This document shows positions 1 through 5,441 of a stretch of DNA of 5,467 nt, piece by piece. The translations under genes were made by a program, and so were the position numbers. This DNA comes from JANPJV01 sp031425695 (GTDB lineage Bacteria > Pseudomonadota > Gammaproteobacteria > Xanthomonadales > SZUA-5), in NCBI GenBank assembly GCA_031425695.1, contig JANPJV010000001.1, positions 1-5,467 of the forward strand, read 5' to 3'. Below the pieces are notes generated by a model. The model was not told where the DNA came from and did not search any database. It worked only from the letters and a program-made list of their open reading frames with translations. The stretch's first letter is position 1. The number at the start of each line of letters is the position of its first letter.

Positions 1-29
1 GGCGCGGGTGCGCCCGGGGCGTTGGTCAT
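1..29 (-). CDS. Possible start of a leftward gene, cut by the window edge
   Basis: On the minus strand an ATG at 29-27 opens a frame that stays open to the left edge and reads M-T-N-A-P-G-A-P-A. Upstream on the same strand lie a GGGGG run (34-38, 4 nt from the ATG) and a GGAGGT (42-47, 12 nt from the ATG), either of which could act as a Shine-Dalgarno sequence. Only nine residues are visible, so no family can be named. It would follow pfp and the small membrane gene in the same orientation. In Methylococcus capsulatus pfp is co-transcribed with a proton-pumping pyrophosphatase gene, so that is one possibility, but nothing visible here supports it. The frame could also be chance in GC-rich DNA. 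Confidence 0.3.
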
Positions 30-63
30 GTTGCCCCCGCGACCTCCCCGGTTCCGGTGTTTT

Positions 64-121
64 GGCGATCGGGCCATAGGTGAAATTGTCAGCGCTACGT
101 GTCACGTAGCGCCCGATCGCC
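64..121. repeat. Nested inverted repeat: 11-bp outer arms around a 21-bp palindrome
   Basis: The outer arms GGCGATCGGGC (64-74) and GCCCGATCGCC (111-121) are perfect reverse complements. Between them, 92-112 is a perfect palindrome: ten-base arms GCGCTACGTG and CACGTAGCGC around a single central T at 102. The inner palindrome shares its last two bases with the outer right arm, so the outer stem and a shortened inner stem could stack on one another. No run of T follows the structure in either direction, so it does not look like a standard intrinsic terminator. It lies beyond the stop of the small membrane gene and before the possible leftward start at 29. It could be an operator, an attenuator-like RNA hairpin or a dispersed palindromic repeat. 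Confidence 0.75.
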
Positions 122-160
122 GCATCGCGGTGTCCAATCGCCGCGCGGGCGCATCTTGAC

Positions 161-601
161 CTACGTTTCTATTTGCGCCTGCCGGCTCCGCTCCACCATC
201 ACCCGCATCGCCAACACGCCGGCAATCATGAACAGCGCAACCATCGCGACCAGCACCAGCGTGGCATAGGCGACCGTGGCGATGCTGCCGCCGGCGTCCT
301 GCGTGAGCGTGGCCCAGCGCCAGGTGCCCATGAGCGCGGCAGTGAGGGCGATGCCCAAGCCCAGCGCCAGCTTGCCGAGCGGGCGGGACCAGGCAAAGGC
401 GCCGATCGCGATCAGTGGCAAGGAGGTCAGGATCAGCCACGCCTCGGTGCGTTGCTGGGCGCCGTTGGTGAGCTTCCACAGCGCTGCCAGCACGATCACG
501 CTGGCGACGCCGCTGATGCCGGCAGCGCGCCAGCTGCGGCCGCGACCCAGCCATGTCAGCAGCGCAAACTGCACCAGCATCGCCAGGAAAAGCCAGTCCA
601 T
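161..601 (-). CDS. Small five-helix membrane protein downstream of pfp, function unknown
   Basis: The predicted protein has 146 residues, and I do not recognise a named family. It is very hydrophobic, with five likely membrane helices at about residues 4-19, 27-43, 54-71, 75-94 and 107-131. A basic and polar tail follows (around R133, R138 and R140). No catalytic or metal-binding motif stands out, and there is no cleavable signal peptide; the first helix begins almost at the N-terminus. The ATG at 601-599 was chosen because it begins the hydrophobic segment and lies just five bases after the pfp stop codon. No strong Shine-Dalgarno sequence is visible, so translation is probably coupled to pfp termination. 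The same-strand, near-abutting arrangement implies co-transcription with pfp. A metabolic link to PFP is only an inference. Confidence 0.8.
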   Translation of the reverse strand: MDWLFLAMLVQFALLTWLGRGRSWRAAGISGVASVIVLAALWKLTNGAQQRTEAWLILTSLPLIAIGAFAWSRPLGKLALGLGIALTAALMGTWRWATLTQDAGGSIATVAYATLVLVAMVALFMIAGVLAMRVMVERSRQAQIET

Positions 602-606
602 CGCAC

Positions 607-1866
607 TCACACGCGATACTCGCCAAGCCGTTTTTCGACCAGTTGGTTGGTGAGCTTGACGTAATCCGGCAGCCCGTCCACGTACGGCGGATAGGCTTCG
701 CCCTGGATCAACGGCTCGAGGTACTCGCGCGCCGCCTCGGTAATGCCGAAGCCATCTTCGCGAATGTACTCGGCCGGCAGCTTGCGCTCGTGGTTGGCGA
801 TGTCGGCGAGTGCGGCCGGCACGATCTCGTAGCGATACGGGCGGCCGCTGATGCGCGTCACCACCGGCATGACTGCATGGCGGCCGGCGAGCGCGTATTC
901 GACCGCAGCCGCGCCGACGGCGACGCTGATATCGAGGTCGGTCTGGCTCGCGATGTGGCGTGCCGAGCGCTGCAGGTAGTCGGATACCGCCCAATGGAAC
1001 TTGTAGCCGAGGCCCGCCCGCACCTTGGCGGCGATGGCCGGCCCGATGCCGCCGAGCTGGGTGTGACCGAAGGCGTCCTTGGTGCCGATGTCGGCCAGGA
1101 AGTTGCCCGCGGCATCGCGCAGGCCTTCGGAGACGACCACGGTGCAATAACCATGGTTCTCGACTGCAGCCTTCACCGCCGCCAGGAAACGCGACTCATC
1201 GAACGCAATTTCCGGGAACAGGATGATGTGCGGCGGATCACCTTCCTGGCTGCCGGCGAGGCCCGCCGAGGCCGCAATCCAGCCGGCGTGGCGTCCCATC
1301 ACTTCCAGGATGAAGACCTTGGTCGAGGACTCAGCCATGCTGAGCACGTCGAGGCTCGCCTCGCGCGTCGACACAGCGATGTATTTGGCGACCGAGCCGA
1401 AGCCTGGGCAGACGTCGGTGACCGCGAGGTCGTTGTCGATGGTCTTGGGCACGCCGATGCAGGCGAGCTCATAACCCAGGCCCTTTGCGATGTCGGCAAG
1501 CTTGTTGGTGGTGTCGGCCGAATCATTGCCGCCGTTGTAGAGAAAATAGCGAATATCGTGGGCGCGAAAGACGTCGACCAGGCGCTCGTAGTGGGCGCGA
1601 TCCTTCTCCAGCGACTTGAGCTTGAAGCGGCACGAGCCGAACGCGCCACCCGGCGTGTGCTTGAGCGCGGCGATGTTGGCGGCCGATTCGAGGCCGGTAT
1701 CGATCAATTCCTCCCGCAGTACGCCAAGGATGCCGTTCCTGGCGGCGAAGACCTTGCCAATGCGGTCCGGATGCAGGCGCGCGGTTTCGATGACACCAGC
1801 GGCGCTGGCATTGATGGTCGCGGTAACGCCGCCCGATTGGGCGTACAGCAGATTTGCGCTAGGCAT
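607..1866 (-). CDS. pfp: 6-phosphofructokinase, pyrophosphate-dependent type
   Basis: This 419-residue cytosolic enzyme interconverts fructose 6-phosphate and fructose 1,6-bisphosphate, probably using pyrophosphate as phosphoryl donor, a reversible step of glycolysis and gluconeogenesis. The N-terminal AQSGGVTATINASA (9-22) is the family's phosphate-binding loop. GGNDS (112-116) has Asp where ATP-dependent enzymes have Gly (GGDGT/S), and PKTIDND (140-146) has Lys where they have Gly (PGTIDND). Both changes are the established markers of pyrophosphate use. The second motif also carries the catalytic Asp pair, and MGRHAGW (190-196) is the sugar-phosphate site. The first motif has Asn114 in place of the usual metal-binding Asp, a variant I recall from other long PFPs. 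The ATG at 1866-1864 is preceded by GGAG (1875-1872) at 5-nt spacing. The gene is divergent from adk. Pyrophosphate use is inferred from the motifs, not measured. Confidence 0.95.
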   Translation of the reverse strand: MPSANLLYAQSGGVTATINASAAGVIETARLHPDRIGKVFAARNGILGVLREELIDTGLESAANIAALKHTPGGAFGSCRFKLKSLEKDRAHYERLVDVFRAHDIRYFLYNGGNDSADTTNKLADIAKGLGYELACIGVPKTIDNDLAVTDVCPGFGSVAKYIAVSTREASLDVLSMAESSTKVFILEVMGRHAGWIAASAGLAGSQEGDPPHIILFPEIAFDESRFLAAVKAAVENHGYCTVVVSEGLRDAAGNFLADIGTKDAFGHTQLGGIGPAIAAKVRAGLGYKFHWAVSDYLQRSARHIASQTDLDISVAVGAAAVEYALAGRHAVMPVVTRISGRPYRYEIVPAALADIANHERKLPAEYIREDGFGITEAAREYLEPLIQGEAYPPYVDGLPDYVKLTNQLVEKRLGEYRV

Positions 1867-1871
1867 CGAAG

Positions 1872-1875
1872 CTCC
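1872..1875 (-). promoter_or_regulatory. Ribosome-binding site of pfp
   Basis: The minus strand reads GGAG here, five bases before the ATG at 1866-1864. It supports that codon as the pfp start. Confidence 0.65.
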
Positions 1876-1894
1876 AGAAGGCGGCGCGCGCGGT

Positions 1895-1923
1895 TTGACT
1901 TGGATTCAAGCGCACGCTAGGTT
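1895..1923 (+). promoter_or_regulatory. Candidate sigma-70 promoter for adk
   Basis: TTGACT (1895-1900) is a good -35 element, and TAGGTT (1918-1923), exactly 17 bases on, is a weak -10 that keeps the key T, A and final T. Initiation would fall near 1930, giving an adk leader of about 65-70 nt. A second possible pair, TTGAAT (1922-1927) and TATTCG (1945-1950), also has a 17-base spacer and overlaps the first. In the other direction TTGGCG (1958-1953) followed 18 bases later by TAAGCT is a weak candidate for pfp. All are consensus matches by eye only. Confidence 0.35.
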
Positions 1924-1951
1924 GAATAGCTTATTGGGTCCACCTATTCGA
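1922..1951. repeat. Dyad between pfp and adk
   Basis: TTGAATAG (1922-1929) is repeated in inverted form as CTATTCGA (1944-1951). Seven of eight positions are complementary and the eighth is a T-G wobble. The half-site centres are 22 bp apart, close to two helical turns, which suits binding of a dimeric regulator to one DNA face. The dyad overlaps the candidate promoters in both directions. As RNA it would be a weak AT-rich hairpin with a 14-nt loop in the adk leader. Confidence 0.5.
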
Positions 1952-1987
1952 CGCCAAGCGCCGGCAGCCTCGCAAGCCCGATGCTTT

Positions 1988-1991
1988 GGAG
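1988..1991 (+). promoter_or_regulatory. Ribosome-binding site that fixes the adk start
   Basis: GGAG lies six bases before the ATG at 1998. An in-frame TTG at 1986 would begin in front of this site and add four residues not expected in the family, so the ATG is preferred. Confidence 0.8.
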
Positions 1992-1997
1992 AAAATA

Positions 1998-2555
1998 ATG
2001 CGCATTGTGCTGTTGGGCGCCCCGGGTTCGGGTAAAGGTACGCAGGCCGCCCTGCTGAAGAACAAATTGCAGGTGCCGCATATCTCCACCGGAGAGCTGC
2101 TGCGCGCCGCCGTGGCCGCTGGCACATCGCTTGGGCAGAAGGCCAAGGCGGTGATGGAAGCGGGTGCGCTGGTGTCCGACGACATCGTGCTCGGCATGCT
2201 CGAGGAGCGCCTGGGCCAGGCCGATACCGGAAACGGCTTCATCCTCGATGGCTATCCGCGCAATCTGTGCCAGGCCGAGGCGCTCGATGCGCTGCTGGCA
2301 CGCATCGGCCAGCCGGTCACGAGCGTGGTGCAACTGGACGTAGCGGAGAGCGTGATCCTCGAGCGACTTGCCGGCCGTGCCAAGGCGGAAGGGCGTGCCG
2401 ACGACAGTCCGGATTCGGTCAAGCATCGCCTGCATGTCTACCAGAACCAGACTGCTCCGGTGATCGATTACTACCAGGCCAGCGGTCGCCTCAAGCGCAT
2501 CACCGGCCAGGGCAATGTGGATCAGATCCTGGAACGCATCCTCGCGCTCCTTTGA
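1998..2555 (+). CDS. adk: Adenylate kinase, short form
   Basis: This 185-residue cytosolic monomer catalyses ATP + AMP to 2 ADP and sets the adenylate energy charge. The P-loop is GAPGSGKGT (7-15), with Lys13 contacting phosphates. ISTGELLR (29-36) is the AMP-binding segment, and DGYPRN (84-89) is the conserved DGFPR-type motif with its arginine. R123 and R127, then GRADD (132-136) and R144, form the arginine-rich catalytic region. The usual LID domain of about 25-30 residues is replaced by a short loop, and zinc-binding cysteines are absent. This explains the length relative to the roughly 214-residue E. coli type and fits the short form I associate with Xanthomonadales. The ATG at 1998 has a well-placed GGAG. 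The gene is divergent from pfp and convergent with the TusA-like gene. I see no truncation or missing key residue. Confidence 0.97.
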   Translation: MRIVLLGAPGSGKGTQAALLKNKLQVPHISTGELLRAAVAAGTSLGQKAKAVMEAGALVSDDIVLGMLEERLGQADTGNGFILDGYPRNLCQAEALDALLARIGQPVTSVVQLDVAESVILERLAGRAKAEGRADDSPDSVKHRLHVYQNQTAPVIDYYQASGRLKRITGQGNVDQILERILALL

Positions 2556-2584
2556 AAACCTGGTGCGCATCGCTACGGTTTTCA
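2553..2584. terminator. Possible bidirectional terminator between adk and the TusA-like gene
   Basis: TGAAAACC (2553-2560), which includes the adk stop codon, pairs perfectly with GGTTTTCA (2577-2584) across a 16-nt loop. The A-run on one side and T-run on the other give each transcript a U-rich 3' arm, as in bidirectional terminators between convergent genes. The stem has few GC pairs and the loop is long, so the hairpin is weak. Confidence 0.35.
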
Positions 2585-2590
2585 GGCCGC

Positions 2591-2839
2591 TCAACCTGAG
2601 CGCTTCTCGATGCTGACCACCTGGACCCCGTCGGCCCGCACGTCTGCACCGCCATACGTGTGGCCGAGCCGCGCGCACAGAGCCTCTAGATCCAATGGCG
2701 CGAGGGGGTCGGTCACCCATACGTCGATGCATGTCCCGGCCTGCGCCGCATCCAGCGCCAGCCGCGCCAGCACCAGGGGTTGCGGGCACAGCAGCCCGCG
2801 GGCGTCGACGATCTTCGTGCTTTCGCTGGGTTCCGACAT
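2591..2839 (-). CDS. TusA-family sulfur-carrier protein
   Basis: This is a small cytosolic protein of 82 residues, about the usual length of the TusA/SirA/YeeD family (roughly 75-85). It has the family signature DARGLLCPQP (12-21), in which Cys18 would carry persulfide sulfur, followed by VTDPLAPLDLEALC (42-55) and GH (59-60). E. coli TusA passes sulfur toward 2-thiouridine formation in tRNA. Other members serve molybdenum-cofactor or sulfur-oxidation pathways, so the exact partner cannot be told here and I give no symbol. The start at 2839-2837 (M-S-E-P) is preferred; an in-frame ATG three codons upstream (2848-2846) is possible, and neither has a clear ribosome-binding site. It converges on adk and is divergent from the next membrane gene, with 30 bp between starts, so its promoter must lie within that neighbour's coding region. 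Confidence 0.88.
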   Translation of the reverse strand: MSEPSESTKIVDARGLLCPQPLVLARLALDAAQAGTCIDVWVTDPLAPLDLEALCARLGHTYGGADVRADGVQVVSIEKRSG

Positions 2840-2869
2840 GCGCTGCATGATCCGGGAAAACGCAATCCG

Positions 2870-3391
2870 ATGGGCCTGATCGCACTCTTCCGCTGGACGC
2901 TCTCGGTACTGCAATTGCGCGGAACGCCGGCGGATGCGCCGCATTCGACCGGGCTCCTGTTGCAGTTGCTGCTGCTGGACCTGATCTCCAGCGTGATCTA
3001 CCTGCAGGCGATCGGCACCGAGTTCACCGGTTACGCGCTGATCGGGCGCACCGGCCTGCGCCTGGCGATCATTTATCTCACGCTGCGGGCCTTCGGGCAG
3101 GCGCCGCGCTTCCTGCAGACATCCGTCACCCTTTACGCGGTGAGTGCACTGCTGACCTTCATCATGTTGCCGATCGCGAGTGGCGTGGTGCGTAGCCCAG
3201 GCGAAAATCCGGACCTGCCGACCCAATTCCTGCAACTCGGGTTCCTGGTCATGCTGCTGTGGAGCATCGTCGTCGACGGGCATGTGTTCCGGCATGCGCT
3301 CGGGATCGGTATCTGGTACGCACTCGCACTGTCCCTGGGATTGTTCATGGTCTACAACGAAATCGCCGCGCGCATGTTCCCGCTGCCATGA
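2870..3391 (+). CDS. Five-helix membrane protein upstream of mpl, function unknown
   Basis: The predicted protein has 173 residues. A short, likely amphipathic N-terminal segment (1-16) is followed by about five membrane helices at residues 28-46, 60-75, 83-104, 118-136 and 145-165. The overall pattern resembles Yip1-type or other small multi-pass proteins, but I cannot assign a family with confidence. No catalytic motif is visible. The ATG at 2870 has GGGA (2854-2857) twelve bases upstream, somewhat far but usable. A longer reading from 2780 would run back through the opposing TusA-like gene and its first 30 residues are not hydrophobic, so it is rejected. The stop codon overlaps the mpl start as ATGA, which implies co-transcription and coupled translation. 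A role linked to the cell envelope is suggested only by this neighbour. Confidence 0.82.
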   Translation: MGLIALFRWTLSVLQLRGTPADAPHSTGLLLQLLLLDLISSVIYLQAIGTEFTGYALIGRTGLRLAIIYLTLRAFGQAPRFLQTSVTLYAVSALLTFIMLPIASGVVRSPGENPDLPTQFLQLGFLVMLLWSIVVDGHVFRHALGIGIWYALALSLGLFMVYNEIAARMFPLP

Positions 3392-4791
3392 GCATGAGTA
3401 CGAGCCCGGACCTCCACATCCTCGGCATCTGCGGCACCTTCATGGGCGGGATTGCTGCGATTGCCCGCGAGAGTGGCTTGTCGGTCAGCGGCAGCGACAC
3501 CCAGGTGTACCCGCCGATGAGCGAGCAGCTGGCTGCGCTCGGGATCGAGCTCAAACAAGATTACCTGGCCGCGCACCTCGATCCGCCTGCGCGCACGGTG
3601 GTGGTTGGCAACGCGCTCTCGCGCGGTAATCCCGCGGTCGAGGCGGTGCTCGCGCAGCGGATGGACTACACCAGCGGCCCGGAATGGCTGGCGCGCGCGG
3701 TGCTGCACAAACGCCGCGTGCTCGGCGTGGCCGGTACCCACGGCAAGACCACCACGACGGCCCTGCTGTCCTTCCTGCTCGACGCCCAAGGCCGTGATCC
3801 CGGCTTCCTGATCGGCGGCGTGCCCATGGATTTCCCGTTTTCGGCGCGCTTGGGCACCGGTGCAGAGTTCGTAATCGAGGCGGACGAATACGACACGGCC
3901 TTCTTCGACAAGCGCTCCAAGTTCGTGCATTACCGGCCCGAAGTGGCGATCTTGAACAACCTTGAGTACGACCACGCCGACATCTTCCCCGACCTGGCGG
4001 CCATCCAACGCCAGTTCCACCATCTGCTGCGGACGGTACCGGGCAACGGGCGCCTGATCGTCAATGGTGAAGATGCAGCGCTCGCACAAGTGCTTAGCCA
4101 AGGCTGCTGGACGCCGGTGGAGACCTTCGGACTGGATTCGACCGAGCTGACCTGGCGCGCCGAGATGTTGTCCGCGGACGGCTCCGAGTTCCGGCTCTGG
4201 CGGCAGGGCAACTTGGTTGGCAGCACGACGTGGAAAATGCTCGGCCGCCATAACGTCGCGAATGCGGTGGCGGCGATCGCGGCGGCGGCGGCCGTTGGGC
4301 TGCCACCAGAGAAGAGCCTTGCCCTGCTCAAGGATTTCGGCGGGGTGCGCCGGCGCATGGAAGTGCTGGGCGAGTCTCGAGGGATCTTCGTCTATGACGA
4401 TTTCGCGCACCACCCGACCGCGATTGCGACCACCCTGGCCGGCTTGCGCGCGCGCGTCGGCAGCGCACGGTTGCTCGCGGTGATGGAGCCACGCAGCAAC
4501 TCGATGCGCCAGGGCGCGCATGCAGAGGCGCTGCCTAAGGCCTTCGACAGCGCCGACGAGGTGCACTTGCTGTCACGGCCGGAGCTCGGCTGGGATGCGG
4601 GCAAGAGCCTGGGCGCGATCGGCGAACGACTGCACGTAGCCGCGTCGACCGATGCGATGTTGGCGACGCTCTGGCAGCGCGCCCACAGTGGTGACCATGT
4701 GATCTTCATGAGCAACGGTGGTTTCGACGGCGCCTCACGGCGCTTTCTCGATGGGCTGCGTGCTGCGGGTGAACATGCCTCAGGCGCCTGA
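3388..4791 (+). CDS. mpl: UDP-N-acetylmuramate:L-alanyl-gamma-D-glutamyl-meso-diaminopimelate ligase
   Basis: Mpl is a cytosolic ATP-dependent ligase of peptidoglycan recycling. It joins the murein tripeptide L-Ala-gamma-D-Glu-meso-DAP to UDP-MurNAc, bypassing MurC, MurD and MurE. The 467-residue protein has the Mur-ligase order: an N-terminal UDP-binding domain (HILGICGTFMGG at 10-21), a central ATPase domain with P-loop GTHGKTTTT (116-124, Lys120), EADEYDTAFFDKRSKF (164-179) and NNLEYDHADIF (190-200), then GRHN (286-289) and a C-terminal domain with YDDFAHHPT (336-344) and MEPRSNSMR (366-374). The EADEYD...FFDKRSKF and EPRSNSM motifs separate Mpl from MurC. The start at 3388 overlaps the preceding stop by four bases; a second in-frame ATG lies at 3394. 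No strong Shine-Dalgarno sequence is seen, so coupling to the upstream gene is likely. All key motifs are intact. Confidence 0.96.
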   Translation: MSMSTSPDLHILGICGTFMGGIAAIARESGLSVSGSDTQVYPPMSEQLAALGIELKQDYLAAHLDPPARTVVVGNALSRGNPAVEAVLAQRMDYTSGPEWLARAVLHKRRVLGVAGTHGKTTTTALLSFLLDAQGRDPGFLIGGVPMDFPFSARLGTGAEFVIEADEYDTAFFDKRSKFVHYRPEVAILNNLEYDHADIFPDLAAIQRQFHHLLRTVPGNGRLIVNGEDAALAQVLSQGCWTPVETFGLDSTELTWRAEMLSADGSEFRLWRQGNLVGSTTWKMLGRHNVANAVAAIAAAAAVGLPPEKSLALLKDFGGVRRRMEVLGESRGIFVYDDFAHHPTAIATTLAGLRARVGSARLLAVMEPRSNSMRQGAHAEALPKAFDSADEVHLLSRPELGWDAGKSLGAIGERLHVAASTDAMLATLWQRAHSGDHVIFMSNGGFDGASRRFLDGLRAAGEHASGA

Positions 4792-5398
4792 CGAGTACCC
4801 GCTGTTTCCGCTCTCCGCCGTACTCTATCCCGGCGGCAGCATCAGCCTGCGCATCTTCGAGCCGCGCTATCTCGCCATGGTGCGCGATTGCGCGCGCGAC
4901 AGCTGGCCGTTCGGTATCAGCCTGCTGTTGCAACCGGACAAGGACGACGAGCCAGCCAGCGCGCTGGCAATCGGCACGCTCGCTCGCATCGTCGATTTCT
5001 ACACACTCCCGGACGGACTGCTCGGCATCCGCGCCGAAGGCGGCCAACGCTTCCATGTCGACCGTGCCCACGCCCGTCCCGACGGGCTCATGATCGGCCA
5101 CGTTTCGCTCTGGCCCGATGAGCCCAGCCTGCCGATGCCACCGCAGTTCGGGCTGCTTTCGACCCTCTGCGCCAACCTGGTCGAGAACCTGGTCAAGGGC
5201 GCGCGCGAGCCGAGCAAGCAGGAGCTCGACGACGCCAGCTGGGTCAGCTTCCGGCTTGCCGAAATCCTGCCCTTCACCCTCGGCGAGCGCCAGCAGATGC
5301 TCGAAATGACCGACCCCGAAGAACGCCTCCAGCGTATCGTCGACACCCTGCCGCGCTTCCGCAGCGAGCGTGGGGAAGTGGATGACGACGGCGAGTGA
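4775..5398 (+). CDS. Stand-alone Lon N-terminal (substrate-binding) domain protein
   Basis: This 207-residue protein begins with the Lon N-domain signature: YPLFPLSAVLYPGG (8-21), then LRIFEPRYLAMV (25-36). It continues through the expected beta-rich region (IGTLARIVDFYTLPDG, 66-81) and a helical part ending in LPFTLGERQQMLEMTDPEERL (165-185). Neither the AAA+ ATPase nor the Ser-Lys protease of full Lon is present, and the length matches the COG2802-type single-domain family, so it is not a truncated Lon. The domain binds unfolded protein in Lon; the role of the free-standing form is not established. The C-terminus is acidic (EVDDDGE). The ATG at 4775 has GGGTG three bases upstream and overlaps the mpl end by 17 nt in another frame, indicating coupled translation. 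An in-frame ATG at 4751 and a GTG at 4769 are less likely starts. Confidence 0.9.
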   Translation: MPQAPDEYPLFPLSAVLYPGGSISLRIFEPRYLAMVRDCARDSWPFGISLLLQPDKDDEPASALAIGTLARIVDFYTLPDGLLGIRAEGGQRFHVDRAHARPDGLMIGHVSLWPDEPSLPMPPQFGLLSTLCANLVENLVKGAREPSKQELDDASWVSFRLAEILPFTLGERQQMLEMTDPEERLQRIVDTLPRFRSERGEVDDDGE

Positions 5399-5414
5399 GG
5401 GCTTTGCTGCGTGG

Positions 5415-5441
5415 GTCCGGACCTTGTCCGGACGCTTTTTT
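5415..5441 (+). terminator. Rho-independent terminator of the mpl operon
   Basis: GTCCGGAC (5415-5422) and an identical GTCCGGAC (5426-5433), itself a palindrome, pair as a perfect 8-bp GC-rich stem with a CTT loop. Two bases later come six T residues (5436-5441). The structure begins 17 bases after the Lon-domain stop. No A-run precedes it, so it should act in the rightward direction only. Confidence 0.9.

Noticed and set aside
92..112. Inner palindrome as an intrinsic terminator for the pfp operon
   Set aside because: The stem is strong, but the bases after it on the minus strand (TGACAATTT) do not form a T-run, so I list it as an inverted repeat of unknown role.
1..159. Rightward frame open from the left edge to a TGA at 157-159, as the end of an upstream gene
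   Set aside because: The translation has no recognisable content and would run through the nested palindrome. An open stretch of this length is common in GC-rich DNA.
553..1920. Long rightward open frame opposite pfp
   Set aside because: It lies almost wholly antisense to pfp, whose protein has intact family motifs. The frame is a by-product of GC-rich codon use and shows no recognisable domain.
1944..2885. Long leftward open frame opposite adk and through the TusA-like region
   Set aside because: It is antisense to adk and in a different frame from the TusA-like gene, and its composition is that of a GC-rich shadow.
2591..3295. Longer version of the TusA-like protein extending leftward from about 3295
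   Set aside because: The extra N-terminal part is low-complexity and antisense to the membrane protein. The family normally begins a few residues before the DARGLLCPQP motif.
3352..4566. Long leftward open frame opposite mpl
   Set aside because: It is antisense to a fully motif-complete mpl. Its translation is rich in Arg, His and Ala, with no family signature.
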